From: Promethearchaeota archaeon
GTDB taxonomy: Archaea; Asgardarchaeota; Lokiarchaeia; Sigyniarchaeales; SOKP01
Direction: 5' to 3'
DNA: 41,109 nucleotides
Assembly (NCBI GenBank): GCA_019058425.1
Contig: JAHPYZ010000042.1
Location: 1-41,109 of the forward strand
A program made the translations under genes and the position numbers. How positions within the stretch are numbered: position 1 is the first letter of the stretch; every line of letters begins with the position of its first letter. Positions 15,037 to 24,554 of the stretch are shown here, in pieces. The notes under the pieces are model-generated. The model was not told where the DNA came from. It made no database searches and saw only the letters and a program-made list of their open reading frames with translations.

Positions 15037-16044
15037 ATGTTGAAATCCAGATTAGATAACTTTTTATCTTTTATAAAAAACAAAAAAATAGTAATTTTAA
15101 CTCATGATTTAGTAGACATTGATGGGTTAGCCTCTAGCTTGGCTTTAAAATATTTTCTAAATCAATACTTTAAAGAACAAGAAATAAACATCTGTTTTTC
15201 AGAATTTACTAAATCAACGAAAAATTATCTTAGAAATATCACCAAAAAATTTCCCGAATTTGACTTTTCCTTCAGCAAAACATTTGAAATTTCTAATGTT
15301 GATGTAGTTTTAATAGTGGACACTAATAATTTAAAACAAATTGAATTAAAAAATAATTTACATCTCTCAAATACACGAATTCCTCTTATATTTATAGATC
15401 ATCATTATTTTGGGGGAAAATCAGAAAATAATGATCTAGAAGTATCAAATTTGATATTTGAAGATTATTCTTCAACAGTAGAAATTATTTTAAGACTCTT
15501 CGAAGTTTACAATGTTTCCTTAAATGTTCCTTTGAAAATACTTATGATGACAGCAATAATAACAGATTCAGGCTTTTTTAGGCATGGAAATAACAATACA
15601 ATTCAAAATGTAGGAAAATTAATTGGTGAAGATGTGAACATTCAAGATGTTTTTTTACTCCTAAAAAATGATATAGATATTTCTGAAAAAATCGCTAAAA
15701 TAAAAGGTATGCAGAGAGTTAAAATGATTCGAGAAGGTAATTATTTAATTGGAATTACAAATGTAAGTAGCTATGGAGCGAGTGTTGCCAAAAAGTTAAT
15801 AAATTTAGGATTTGATGTTGCTATTGTCCTCTCAAAGGAAGAAAATCAAAATAGAATTAATACACGTGCTCAAAAATTAGTTTGTATAAAAACAGGACTA
15901 CATTTAGGAAAAATATTAGAAGAAATATCAAAAGAATACAAAGAGAACGGTGGCGGTCACGATGGTGCAGCAACTTTAACTAGTTTGATAGAATCAGATA
16001 CTGTTATTGCTCGAATTATTGAAAAAATTAGACAGTATTTTTAA
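15037..16044 (+). CDS. DHH-family phosphoesterase
   Basis: The 335 residues contain the DHH motifs in order: LTHDLVDIDGLASSLAL near the N-terminus (motif I), VLIVDTN (motif II), FIDHHYFGG (the DHH-type motif III) and ITDSGFFRHGN (motif IV). The C-terminal DHHA1 domain shows GGGHDGAA. Relatives hydrolyse short oligonucleotides or cyclic dinucleotides (NrnA/GdpP type) using manganese. The gene begins 17 bp after prefoldin beta and is a usual member of this archaeal cluster, where its target is thought to be short RNA. Confidence 0.88.
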   Translation: MLKSRLDNFLSFIKNKKIVILTHDLVDIDGLASSLALKYFLNQYFKEQEINICFSEFTKSTKNYLRNITKKFPEFDFSFSKTFEISNVDVVLIVDTNNLKQIELKNNLHLSNTRIPLIFIDHHYFGGKSENNDLEVSNLIFEDYSSTVEIILRLFEVYNVSLNVPLKILMMTAIITDSGFFRHGNNNTIQNVGKLIGEDVNIQDVFLLLKNDIDISEKIAKIKGMQRVKMIREGNYLIGITNVSSYGASVAKKLINLGFDVAIVLSKEENQNRINTRAQKLVCIKTGLHLGKILEEISKEYKENGGGHDGAATLTSLIESDTVIARIIEKIRQYF

Positions 16045-16106
16045 TCTAAGTTTTAAATAATCAAAAATTATATGAGAACAAGATCTGTAATGGATTAGAT
16101 CTAATC

Positions 16107-16946
16107 ATGGATTTAGTACGATTTGAGAGTTTTTATTATCGGTACAAAGGAAATGAAGAATATTCTCTAAACAATATTAATCTAAGAATTAAAGAGAATA
16201 ACTCTAAATTTATTTTATTAGCCGGTGAAACAGGTTCAGGAAAAACTTCACTCATTAGATGCATGAATGGTTTGATACCACAATTTTATGCTGGTTTTTA
16301 TAGAGGAAAAGTAGAAATACATGGAAGAAACACAACTGAAACATCAATAGCTGATTTATCTACTGAAGTAGGAATTGTATTTCAAAATCCAGAAAATCAA
16401 CTAATATCAATGAACGTTGAACATGAAATTGCTTTTGGTTTAGAGAATTTAGGAGTTCCACCAAAAGAAATATCAAACCGAATACAGGAAACTACTTCAT
16501 TAACAGAAATTGAACATATACTAGATAAAGCACCTTTTGAATTAAGTGGTGGGGAACAACAACGAGTTGCTTTAGCATCGATTCTAGTGTTAGAACCAAA
16601 AATTTTGATCCTCGATGAACCTACTGCTTTACTAGACCCTTATATGGCAAAGAAAATAATTAATTTATTACATGAGATAAGGAAAGAAAAAAATCTTACG
16701 ATTTTGATTAGCGAGCATCGTCTTGATCTAATTTTACCTTTCACAGAACAAATAATATTAATGAAGAACGGCAGTATTATTGAGCATGACACGTGTGAAA
16801 AGATCATTAATGGAGAAAAATTTCAGAATTTAAGATTAAATAAACCCATAATTTACTCAATATTTAATGAACTCAAAAAAGAAAAGTTATATAGTAAAAA
16901 AATACCTACTTCCATCCCAGAAGCAGTAAAATTGTTAAAAAGTTAA
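16107..16946 (+). CDS. ECF transporter ATP-binding protein (first)
   Basis: An ABC ATPase of 279 residues with Walker A GETGSGKTS (40-48), Q-loop in VFQNPENQL, signature LSGGEQQRVALAS and Walker B LILDEPTALLDP, then an H-loop His in SEHRLDL. The VFQNPENQ form is typical of the A/A' subunits of energy-coupling factor vitamin and metal importers. It begins 62 bp after the DHH gene and is followed by a second ATPase and the T component, so together they form a complete energising module. Confidence 0.92.
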   Translation: MDLVRFESFYYRYKGNEEYSLNNINLRIKENNSKFILLAGETGSGKTSLIRCMNGLIPQFYAGFYRGKVEIHGRNTTETSIADLSTEVGIVFQNPENQLISMNVEHEIAFGLENLGVPPKEISNRIQETTSLTEIEHILDKAPFELSGGEQQRVALASILVLEPKILILDEPTALLDPYMAKKIINLLHEIRKEKNLTILISEHRLDLILPFTEQIILMKNGSIIEHDTCEKIINGEKFQNLRLNKPIIYSIFNELKKEKLYSKKIPTSIPEAVKLLKS

Positions 16947-16964
16947 CTATAAATCAAATAAGTA

Positions 16965-17825
16965 ATGCAAATGATGAAAGAAATTCCACTAATTATGATG
17001 AAAGAAATTGGATATGAATATCCAAATGGTACAGTGGCTTTAAAGAGCATTAACTTAAATGTTTTTAAAGGTAAATTAGTTGGAATAATGGGAAAAAATG
17101 GAGCAGGTAAAACTAGTCTTATTCGAACTTTAAATGGTTTAATAAGACCAACGCATGGTAGTATTTATATTGAAAATGAAAATATTAAGACTAAAAGTAT
17201 AGCAAATTTATCAAAAAAGGTAGGGATTATTTTTCAAAACCCTTTTCATCAACTCTTTGCTAATTCAGTTGAAGAAGAGATTAAATTTTCTCTAAAAAGT
17301 TTAAATCTGAGCAAAGAAGAAGTTCAGACAAAAACAGATCAAATATTATGTGAATTTAATCTTGAGAAATATAAAACACGATCTCCTCTAAATTTATCAG
17401 GAGGAGAGTCAAAAAAACTTGCAGTTGCTTCAATAATCTGTAGAGATCCCGAAATCTTGGTTTTCGATGAGCCTACTTTAGGTCAAGATGCGAGAGAAAT
17501 AGAATTCTTTATTAGTCTAATTAATAGAGAAAGAAAAAAAGGTAAGACAATAATCATTATAACTCATAATATTGAATTTGCCTATGAATACATACCTAGG
17601 ACAATACTAATGGCTGATGGACATATTATTGCTGATGGACCAACAAATCAAATATTGAATAATGAATTTTTAATAGAGCAGTCATCATTAATATTGCCAC
17701 AAATCAGACAATTATATTTAGCAATACAAAAGTTAGATTTAGAACTTCAAACGGATATTATATCCAAGAATGATATGACTAATTATTTAAGGAACCTTAT
17801 AAAAAATCAATCATCAAAAATTTAA
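16965..17825 (+). CDS. ECF transporter ATP-binding protein (second)
   Basis: The second ABC ATPase (286 residues) has Walker A GKNGAGKTS (43-51), Q-loop IIFQNPFHQLFANSVEEEI, signature NLSGGESKKLAVAS and Walker B ILVFDEPTLGQDA, with the H-loop in THNIEF. The FQNPxxQLFxxSVxxEI pattern is a hallmark of EcfA. It would pair with the first ATPase as a heterodimer. The signature LSGGESKK departs from LSGGQ(Q/K)R at the usual glutamine. Several ATG codons lie close together at the start; the first is used here. Confidence 0.91.
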   Translation: MQMMKEIPLIMMKEIGYEYPNGTVALKSINLNVFKGKLVGIMGKNGAGKTSLIRTLNGLIRPTHGSIYIENENIKTKSIANLSKKVGIIFQNPFHQLFANSVEEEIKFSLKSLNLSKEEVQTKTDQILCEFNLEKYKTRSPLNLSGGESKKLAVASIICRDPEILVFDEPTLGQDAREIEFFISLINRERKKGKTIIIITHNIEFAYEYIPRTILMADGHIIADGPTNQILNNEFLIEQSSLILPQIRQLYLAIQKLDLELQTDIISKNDMTNYLRNLIKNQSSKI

Positions 17826-17840
17826 GAGGATTATATATAA

Positions 17841-18608
17841 ATGTCACTGGAATTTCTAAATGCATTTAAATTTATGAAACAAAAATCTTTTCTGCATAAT
17901 CTAGATCCACGTGCAAAATTATTATTTTCCATTGTATACACGATAATTGCTCTCTTATTCAACCAAATAATACCTTTGTTCTTCATTTTTTTAAGTCTAA
18001 TTCCTTTAGTTCTTATCGGAAAAATATTTAGACAATGGGTAAAAAGCATTCGGGGTTTATCATTTTTGATCCTCTTCATATTAATTCTAAATACATTGTT
18101 CGTGTCCTTTTCTTTTGCTATAGCAATGATATTAAGAATTTGTATAATGGTATCCGCGTTTTCCATTTTTTTTCTGACAGTTGATCCAAATGATTTAGCG
18201 CTATCCTTAATTTCAATGAAATTACCATATGAATTTGCATTCTCATTCTCATTAGCATTTCGATTCGTCCCCACTATAGCAATTGAAGCACAAAACATTT
18301 TAGATGCTCAACAAAGTAGAGGATATGAAATGCAGAAAAAAGGGATTATTAGTCAAATAAAAAACCTCTTTCCACTTTTAATTCCCCTGATAATTAATTC
18401 AATCAAAAGAGCATTTTTCGTTGCCGAAGCTCTTGAATCAAGAGCTTTTGGTAGTAGAAAAGAACGTACCTATTATTACAGTATAAAATATTCTTTTAAA
18501 GATTATGTATTTACTCTTTACTTATTGTTGTTATTAGCATTTGTGATTTTTGTTAGAGTTCAATTTAATTCGATGCCCGATTTTCTATTGTGGAGTTTAC
18601 CGGTTTGA
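17841..18608 (+). CDS. ecfT: ECF transporter transmembrane T component
   Basis: The 255-residue membrane protein opens with the family pattern SFLHNLDPRAKLLFSIVYTI and has about five to six helices. The cytoplasmic coupling helices carry the two expected motifs, AQQSRGYEM and ALESRAFGSR (the second with R-A in place of R-G), which transmit ATPase motion to the substrate-binding S component. No S component is encoded next to it, so the module may serve S proteins encoded elsewhere (group II ECF systems). The stop codon overlaps the probable TTG start of the next gene. Confidence 0.9.
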   Translation: MSLEFLNAFKFMKQKSFLHNLDPRAKLLFSIVYTIIALLFNQIIPLFFIFLSLIPLVLIGKIFRQWVKSIRGLSFLILFILILNTLFVSFSFAIAMILRICIMVSAFSIFFLTVDPNDLALSLISMKLPYEFAFSFSLAFRFVPTIAIEAQNILDAQQSRGYEMQKKGIISQIKNLFPLLIPLIINSIKRAFFVAEALESRAFGSRKERTYYYSIKYSFKDYVFTLYLLLLLAFVIFVRVQFNSMPDFLLWSLPV

Positions 18609-19285
18609 TAGTTAAAGAATTTAATATTGAAGATTTGCATCTACACTTTTTTGTTGGGATTAATCAAATTAAAATAAATATAAAGGAATTCTTAGATTTT
18701 TACAATATCAAAAATGAAAATGATGTTCTAGATCATTTTTTTAAACTAATAGAAGAAATCCAAAATAAAAATGAAAATTCAGTAGTACAATGTTTTAAGG
18801 ATAAATATATCCTGAACTATGATCATATTTTTATAGCATGTTACAATTTACAGAAAGCGTTTCAACAGAATGTTAATATTTCAAGTAAAAAGAAAATTGA
18901 ACTTTTATTATATTTAGCAACTAATAGACAAATAAATAAGAGTATCGAAGCTTTTGGAATTGATTATTCCGATTTAAAAAATAAAAATTGTACTTATTGT
19001 ATTATCTCGCCGATTGATAATTTAATGAGTATTAATGATGAGATGTTACAGTATCTCAAGGCAAAAGAGACTTTATTAACTCTTAATGATCAAATACTAC
19101 ACAAATTTAATAAAATCAAAGAATTCTTTGAAGTATCCGAAGACCAAATAAAAGTAATATTAAATTCTTATGGGATAGAATCCAACAAAACAGAAATTAA
19201 TTTAAATTCTAAATATTCTGCCTTATATGACTTAATTTGTGAGAAAATGGCTCTATTGAGTTTGGATCAAGTTAAAATCAAGTGA
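18605..19285 (+). CDS. KEOPS complex subunit Cgi121
   Basis: The protein matches Cgi121, the KEOPS subunit that binds the tRNA 3' CCA end and regulates Bud32. The N-terminus FNIEDLHLHFFVGI is followed by VVQCFKDKYILNYDHIFIACYNLQKAFQ and the family motif IELLLYLATNRQINKSIEAFGI. A C-terminal ISEEEL-like helix (VSEDQIKVILNSYGI) follows. Total length is above the common 150-170 residues because of inserted segments. TTG 18605 is chosen: it has GGAG at 18592-18595, nine bases upstream, and overlaps the ecfT stop as TTGA; GTG 18590 is the alternative. Confidence 0.8.
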   Translation: MIVKEFNIEDLHLHFFVGINQIKINIKEFLDFYNIKNENDVLDHFFKLIEEIQNKNENSVVQCFKDKYILNYDHIFIACYNLQKAFQQNVNISSKKKIELLLYLATNRQINKSIEAFGIDYSDLKNKNCTYCIISPIDNLMSINDEMLQYLKAKETLLTLNDQILHKFNKIKEFFEVSEDQIKVILNSYGIESNKTEINLNSKYSALYDLICEKMALLSLDQVKIK

Positions 19286-19287
19286 AA

Positions 19288-19812
19288 CTAATTCTTTTCA
19301 TATTTTACCTTAATTATTTCACCTTCTTTCAGAAAAGAAATTCCACTAATATTTCCTAAAATTTCAATTCTAATGGTTTTATCTGGATTTTCAAGATCAA
19401 CTTTGTAATCAATATCTCTAGCTATAGTTTCAATAAAATGCTCTCTTTCAATTTTATCATGATGTCTTCGTTTCAATATTATCTTAAAAGACTCCCCTTC
19501 CTTAAGAAAATCTTTATGATGCTCTTGTATAATGTATTTAATTGTTTTTATGTCGGTTTCGCAAGTATAATCTATTGGTACAATTTTTAGTATATATTGG
19601 AAAAAATCAGGATTTTTTCTTTGGATTTCTTTTATTTTAGATATAACTTTTTTTGAATTCAAATTAGTTAGAGCGATAATTAATCCAGGAAATTGAATTC
19701 CCGAAATGATTGGGTAATCATCACCACACATCAATAAAATGAACCATAACTCCGACTTTGCATTGGTTTCATTATATCGAGAAGTTGAGACTAAGAGATT
19801 GAAATTCTTCAT
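19288..19812 (-). CDS. Tan1-like THUMP-domain protein
   Basis: The 174-residue protein resembles archaeal and eukaryotic Tan1/THUMPD1. It starts FNLLVSTSRYNETNAKSELWFIL, has the N-terminal ferredoxin-like part and then a THUMP domain with the FKIILKRRHH...LENPDKTIRIEILG segment, whose P-D-x-x-I-x-I-E pattern is characteristic. Tan1 is the tRNA-binding partner of the acetyltransferase that makes N4-acetylcytidine, mostly in tRNA-Ser and tRNA-Leu. It follows Sua5 by 14 bp on the same strand and is convergent with Cgi121 two bases away. AAGGAG lies upstream of the start. Confidence 0.83.
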   Translation of the reverse strand: MKNFNLLVSTSRYNETNAKSELWFILLMCGDDYPIISGIQFPGLIIALTNLNSKKVISKIKEIQRKNPDFFQYILKIVPIDYTCETDIKTIKYIIQEHHKDFLKEGESFKIILKRRHHDKIEREHFIETIARDIDYKVDLENPDKTIRIEILGNISGISFLKEGEIIKVKYEKN

Positions 19813-19826
19813 TCATAACACTCCTT

Positions 19827-20486
19827 TCATTCAGATAAATATTCTTCTATTTCTTCCTCAGAAATCTCCCCAATTCGTAAGAATTTCATCATAGGAGTGG
19901 TGCAATCAACAATCGTAGTAGGGAGTCTTGATTTCGATTTACCTCCATCAATAATAAAATCTATTGGACTCAGTATTTTTTTTGCTACTTCTTCTCCACT
20001 AATAGAAGGAGGTTCTCCAGAATAATTAGCTGAGGTTCCTATAATTCCACCAAATTGACCTTTTGACTTTAATAGTCTTAAAATGTTTGAAATTATTTCG
20101 TTTTCAGGAACTCGTAAACCTATTGTATTTTGAAATGCAGTTACTTCAGGAGGAATTTTGCTTTGTTCTTTTTTCTTCAATATTAAGGTTAATTGACCAG
20201 GCCAATATCGATCTGCAAGTCTTTTAGCAGTCTCATTGAATTCAGCAATTTTTAAAGCTTCTTCATAATCCAAGACTAATAATAATAATCCTTTTGATCT
20301 ATCTCGAAATTTAATGTCATAAATTCTGTTAATTACATTTAAATTTTGAGGATCTCCTCCTAATCCATAAACAGAATTGGTAGGAAAAGCAAGTACTTTA
20401 CCTTCGATTATATTATCCACTGCAATATCAAGATAAAACCTAATATCTTTTAATTCCTTACCAGCTAATTTAACTAGAAATCCCAT
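19827..20486 (-). CDS. L-threonylcarbamoyladenylate synthase (Sua5/YrdC)
   Basis: This 219-residue protein makes threonylcarbamoyl-AMP from threonine, bicarbonate and ATP, the donor used by KEOPS for t6A. Motifs: VLAFPTNSVYGLGGDP near the N-terminus, KFRDRSKGL (substrate-binding K-x-R plus S-K), YWPGQLTLILKKK, GLRVPENEI and IIGTSANYSGEPP. It is the short YrdC form without the C-terminal Sua5 domain. It heads a two-gene operon with the Tan1-like gene and lies next to Cgi121, in line with a tRNA-modification neighbourhood. Confidence 0.92.
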   Translation of the reverse strand: MGFLVKLAGKELKDIRFYLDIAVDNIIEGKVLAFPTNSVYGLGGDPQNLNVINRIYDIKFRDRSKGLLLLVLDYEEALKIAEFNETAKRLADRYWPGQLTLILKKKEQSKIPPEVTAFQNTIGLRVPENEIISNILRLLKSKGQFGGIIGTSANYSGEPPSISGEEVAKKILSPIDFIIDGGKSKSRLPTTIVDCTTPMMKFLRIGEISEEEIEEYLSE

Positions 20487-20543
20487 ATGATCTCTTCTAA
20501 AATTTATCCTATTATTAGAAAATGAGTAAATAAAAATATAAAA

Positions 20544-21485
20544 TTATTTTGGATATTGTTCTTGACAACTTAAATCAGCTTCTAGTCGTTTCCAGGTGTG
20601 ATCTACATAGTCTTGGAGTTCAATTAAATCCTTTTCCGAAATATTTGCAAACCTTTTCTGTTTAGAAAGGTAATCCATTAGTGGAGTTCTCTTAGAAGGA
20701 TCCAGTAATGGTTTACTTGCTTTTGATAACGTCATGATTCCATTTTCTACTTCGTATAAAATCCATGAACCAGTTTTTACAGCTAATCGAGAAATTTCTA
20801 TAGTATCTTCTGAATTAAATCCCCATCCTGTACAACAAGGAGCCATAATATGGATGTATCTACACCCTTTAATCGATTTAGCTTTTTTAAATTTATCATA
20901 TAAATCAAGTGGTTCGCTAATAGAACAAGTAGCTACGTAAGGCATGTCATGAGCAGCCATAATAGCAGGAAGATTCTTTTTGAATCGATCTTTTCCCTTT
21001 GTGGTTGTACTTGTCCAGGCTCCATGTGGTGTACTTGAGGACCTCTGAATGCCTGTGTTCATATAAGCTTCATTATCATAACATACATAAATTTGATCAG
21101 AATTTCTTTCTGCTGCTCCACTCAAACCCTGAATACCAATATCTGCAGTACCACCATCTCCCGCAAAGGTTAACGCAGTCATCTCATCCCAACCCTTTCC
21201 AGGAAATCTATATGCTTTTGCTTTGAAAGCAGCTGACATACCAGTTGCACCCGCTGCACCCGCTGCAAATGCCATATTGGTAAATGGAAAATTAGGTGCT
21301 GTTTTAGGCCATAATCCTACCACAACATTTAAACAGGAAGCGGGAGTTACAAGAGCAGTATTTGGTCCTAATGCTTTGATAGCCCATCTAAGAGCAATTT
21401 CTAAACCACATCCTGCACAACAAGAATTTCCCGGAAGGAAATATTCTTCCTGACAAGATTCTAATGCCTCTTTTAATTTTACCAT
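20544..21485 (-). CDS. porB: Pyruvate:ferredoxin oxidoreductase beta subunit
   Basis: This subunit binds thiamine diphosphate and part of an iron-sulfur cluster. The N-terminal CCAGCGLEIALRW segment (Cys22, 23, 26) and the later APCCTGWGF supply the cluster cysteines. FAGDGGTADIGIQGL with YDNEAYMNTGIQRS is the thiamine diphosphate site, and NEAYMNTGxQ(R/S)S is specific to pyruvate-type enzymes. ATG 21485 follows a GGAGG eleven bases upstream and lies just past the porA stop. Fourth gene of porGDAB. Confidence 0.95.
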   Translation of the reverse strand: MVKLKEALESCQEEYFLPGNSCCAGCGLEIALRWAIKALGPNTALVTPASCLNVVVGLWPKTAPNFPFTNMAFAAGAAGATGMSAAFKAKAYRFPGKGWDEMTALTFAGDGGTADIGIQGLSGAAERNSDQIYVCYDNEAYMNTGIQRSSSTPHGAWTSTTTKGKDRFKKNLPAIMAAHDMPYVATCSISEPLDLYDKFKKAKSIKGCRYIHIMAPCCTGWGFNSEDTIEISRLAVKTGSWILYEVENGIMTLSKASKPLLDPSKRTPLMDYLSKQKRFANISEKDLIELQDYVDHTWKRLEADLSCQEQYPK

Positions 21486-21489
21486 TTTT

Positions 21490-22746
21490 TTAATCAACCT
21501 CCAATAAACCGTCCCAGAGAGTTCCATGGATCATATCCTTTGGAAGTTCTCCAGTTTCATTATATTTAACTAGATTTAATAGTTGGTTTTTTTGCTGTGT
21601 GAGAGTAACTTCTCTTCCTCCCAATCCATTAATGACCGGTAAAATTGTAGCCGTCCCTTTTGTTTCATGGAGAGCACCTTTAACTTCACAACTGACAGGA
21701 CCTCCAGTTTGACAGCCAAATGCAGTGGCTCTATCAACTACACCGAGTACTTTCACTTTTTTAGCAACTTCAACGATATCTTCAGTTGGGAAAGGTCTGA
21801 AATGTCTTAATTTTACCATCCCTACCTTATATCCTTCTTCTCTTAAATCATCTATAGCTTGTTCCATTTGTAAAGCTAAATCTCCGTAAATAATTACTCC
21901 TACATCGGCATTATCCATTCTATATTCTTGGATTAAACCATTACCGTAGTTCCTACCAAATGTTTTCTCAAATTCTTTAGCGACAGTTTTAATTTTTTCT
22001 TTAGATCTTATAAGAGCATCATGAATTTTTAATCTAAATTCATAATAAAAACTTGAAGGCATGATAAGATTACCAAACATCATTGGTCTTTTAGGATCCA
22101 TCCATATATGTGGCCAACCATCCTCACTTGGTAAAGGTGGTAAAAATTTATCTACGAGATCTTGTTCTTCAAGAATAACTGGCTTTGATGTATGTGAAAG
22201 GATAAAACCTCCATATGATACAAATTTAGGTAAAAGAATATCGTGATCTTCACAAACCTTATAAGACATTAAAATTTCATCATATATTTCTTGATGTGCA
22301 GAGCAAAAACAACTCATCCATCCTGTATCCCGTTGACTAATTACATCTGTAAAATCGGCCCAAATATTCCATGGTGGAGCAGGACCTCGAGATGCTATAG
22401 CGACAACGATGGGAAGTCTAGCTCCCGCAGCCCAATGAATCATTTCATGGGCATAAAATATACCTTGCCCTGAAGTAGCTGTAAAAGTTCGGGTTCCTGC
22501 TTTACTTGCACCAACCACAGCTGCAAAAACACTATGCTCGGATTCCATTTTTATATATTGAGTTCCGGGCATTAGCCCATTATCCACAAATTCAGATAAC
22601 TTTTCAACAACAGTAGTTTGCGGAGTTATAGGATAAGCACTAATTACTTGAACCCGTGATGATTTGGCGGCATAAGCTGCTGCCACGTTTCCTTTAATAA
22701 TGATTGTTTCTCTCTCCTGGACAAAGTCTTCCTGAGTTTCAGTCAT
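21490..22746 (-). CDS. porA: Pyruvate:ferredoxin oxidoreductase alpha subunit
   Basis: The alpha subunit carries the pyrimidine-binding part of the active site. [19 protein letters not shown] near the N-terminus is the hallmark, followed by [30 protein letters not shown] with the conserved Glu-His. Later blocks [11 protein letters not shown] and [10 protein letters not shown] match the family. ATG 22746 overlaps the end of porD by eight bases in ATGACTGA; a GTG four codons upstream (22758) is possible but less likely. With PorB, PorD and PorG it oxidises pyruvate to acetyl-CoA, or the reverse, with ferredoxin. Confidence 0.95.
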   Translation of the reverse strand: MTETQEDFVQERETIIIKGNVAAAYAAKSSRVQVISAYPITPQTTVVEKLSEFVDNGLMPGTQYIKMESEHSVFAAVVGASKAGTRTFTATSGQGIFYAHEMIHWAAGARLPIVVAIASRGPAPPWNIWADFTDVISQRDTGWMSCFCSAHQEIYDEILMSYKVCEDHDILLPKFVSYGGFILSHTSKPVILEEQDLVDKFLPPLPSEDGWPHIWMDPKRPMMFGNLIMPSSFYYEFRLKIHDALIRSKEKIKTVAKEFEKTFGRNYGNGLIQEYRMDNADVGVIIYGDLALQMEQAIDDLREEGYKVGMVKLRHFRPFPTEDIVEVAKKVKVLGVVDRATAFGCQTGGPVSCEVKGALHETKGTATILPVINGLGGREVTLTQQKNQLLNLVKYNETGELPKDMIHGTLWDGLLEVD

Positions 22747-23086
22747 CTTTGATATCACTCTCTCGAATCATTTCTATATTATTTGTAGGACATTCTTTAG
22801 CACATATACCACATCCTTTGCAATAACGTAAATCAATCTCAAATGTACCATCTTCTTTTCTTTTAATTACACCCTCTGGACAATACATCCAACATATTCC
22901 ACATTTATTACAACCTTCTTTAATAATTGGTCGAAAAGTTCTCCAATCACCAGTTGTACCGATATTTCCATCAATTGGTAATGAGATTGGAATTGGAGAT
23001 AATTCTTTCCAATTTTTGTATTCCTGAACTTTAGGACGTTCTTTTACAGATTTATTAATTTTCTTCCATTTTTTTGTTTCAGACAT
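22739..23086 (-). CDS. porD: Pyruvate:ferredoxin oxidoreductase delta subunit
   Basis: A 115-residue ferredoxin-like subunit with two [4Fe-4S] motifs: [14 protein letters not shown] and [14 protein letters not shown]. The N-terminal region is lysine-rich and contains a [11 protein letters not shown] segment typical of PorD. It passes electrons from the catalytic subunits to free ferredoxin. It lies between porG (gap two bases) and porA (overlap). Confidence 0.94.
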   Translation of the reverse strand: MSETKKWKKINKSVKERPKVQEYKNWKELSPIPISLPIDGNIGTTGDWRTFRPIIKEGCNKCGICWMYCPEGVIKRKEDGTFEIDLRYCKGCGICAKECPTNNIEMIRESDIKDD

Positions 23087-23088
23087 AA

Positions 23089-23676
23089 TTATATCTCTCT
23101 TACAGATTCATAAGCGTCTTTAGCCACGCTCATATTTTTATCTAAACGGCTTTCGCCAAATTGTTTTTTAATGACTTTTTCCATTGTTTTAAGATTATAA
23201 TAACCAGTAATCTTTCCAAAAGCCCCTAACATAGGGATATTCAGGATAGGACCACTTGCGTGCATAAAATTTTTCTGAATACAAATACCTGTAGCATCTA
23301 CAATAAATATCTTTATATTATTAGGGAGATCGCTAGTATCGATTGGATCAGCACTGTTTATTATTAAATTTACACCTTCCTTTATGGAAGCTCTAATGTG
23401 TGGTATATCTAATAATGATGTATCAAACATAAGAATATAATTTGGATCTACTACACTATCATATGTTTTGATGACCTTATTTTTAGATATTTTTGAGAAT
23501 GCCTGTATTGGAGCGCCTCTACGCTCAGCACCTATTATAGGGATTGCAATAGTATCTTGGAATCCTTCTTCAAATGCCATTTCTGCTAATAATTGGCTTG
23601 CTGTGATACATGTTTGACCACCCCTACAATGCATAGATATTTCTACAATTTTTTCGTCATCTGACAAATTATTCAA
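23089..23676 (-). CDS. porG: Pyruvate:ferredoxin oxidoreductase gamma subunit
   Basis: The 195-residue gamma subunit shows [23 protein letters not shown], then [18 protein letters not shown], both typical of the 2-oxoacid oxidoreductase gamma domain. The usual G-R-G-G-Q is C-R-G-G-Q here. It is the first gene of porGDAB. No in-frame ATG lies at the beginning, so TTG 23676 (or the TTG three codons later) is the probable start. A 230-bp AT-rich intergenic region separates it from the divergent ZPR1 gene and must hold both promoters. Confidence 0.93.
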   Translation of the reverse strand: MNNLSDDEKIVEISMHCRGGQTCITASQLLAEMAFEEGFQDTIAIPIIGAERRGAPIQAFSKISKNKVIKTYDSVVDPNYILMFDTSLLDIPHIRASIKEGVNLIINSADPIDTSDLPNNIKIFIVDATGICIQKNFMHASGPILNIPMLGAFGKITGYYNLKTMEKVIKKQFGESRLDKNMSVAKDAYESVREI

Positions 23677-23908
23677 CTAAATTAACTTTATTTGGTTTAA
23701 TTGCAATATGTCCAATAAAGGCACAATGAATAAAAGTTCTATTAATTTTACTTATATAACTGCAATATGAAACAATATTATAGGATTTATAATAATAATT
23801 GTTATAACAATTAATTTCTTTTAAAAAAACTATTAATTTACATTGATTTTGAGAGATATTAAAATTTAATTATTTAAATTTAATTTGACGAAGCTTAGGA
23901 AGAAATAT

Positions 23909-24478
23909 ATGACGAATGAGAAAAGAAATACTGAGGTTGTACATTCCTTTAAATGTCCATCATGTAAAGATGGGATAATCGATATAATTAAGAGTATTTA
24001 TGATCTCCCCGATGGAGACAAAATGCTTATAATAAAATTTGAATGTAATACATGTAATTTTAATAAAAATGATATAATCCCTCTCACTACGAATCTGGAA
24101 CCTGGAATTATGACCTTACAAATTTTAGATGAGGATGACCTTAAATCTAAAATTTATCGTTCACCAACAGGTAAATTAGAGATTCCAGAACTAGAACTGA
24201 TAGTAGAACCTGGTCCAAGGGCAGATTTCTATTATACTAATGTGCAAGGTATCTTATTTAGATTTGAAAGTGCGGTTTCAATCTATAGAAATAATCTTGA
24301 AGAAAATGATCAAGAAAAAAGTGAAATTGATGAGCTTTTGGTTGATTTAAATCAAGCTATTGAAGGGAAATTTGATTTTACCTTAAAAATTACGGATTTA
24401 CAAGGTGGAAGCTATATAATTCCTCAAGATAAATCAAAATACACTTTTGAAAAAATTGTGAAGAAAGACTTAGAATAA
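23909..24478 (+). CDS. ZPR1-type zinc finger protein
   Basis: The N-terminal zinc finger has C-x2-C in FKCPSCKDG and C-x2-C in FECNTCNFNKND, with the ZPR1 spacing of about 30 residues. The following domain contains SPTGKLEIPELELIVEPGPRADFYYTNVQGILFRFE, which is diagnostic of ZPR1 (the E-P-G-P and T-N-V-x-G blocks). Eukaryotic ZPR1 binds and folds the elongation factor eEF1A; archaeal single-module forms are thought to act on EF-1A too. ATG 23909 is preferred over TTG 23885 because AGGAAG precedes it. Confidence 0.88.
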   Translation: MTNEKRNTEVVHSFKCPSCKDGIIDIIKSIYDLPDGDKMLIIKFECNTCNFNKNDIIPLTTNLEPGIMTLQILDEDDLKSKIYRSPTGKLEIPELELIVEPGPRADFYYTNVQGILFRFESAVSIYRNNLEENDQEKSEIDELLVDLNQAIEGKFDFTLKITDLQGGSYIIPQDKSKYTFEKIVKKDLE

Positions 24479-24554
24479 ATATAAAATTAATATATTCATA
24501 ATTTCTAATTATAATTGTATTTTTAACCTCACATTATTTGAAGTGTGAAATAAA

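Noticed and set aside
20999..21453. Plus-strand frames opposite the porB gene
   Set aside because: They mirror the conserved PorB sequence and show no domain.
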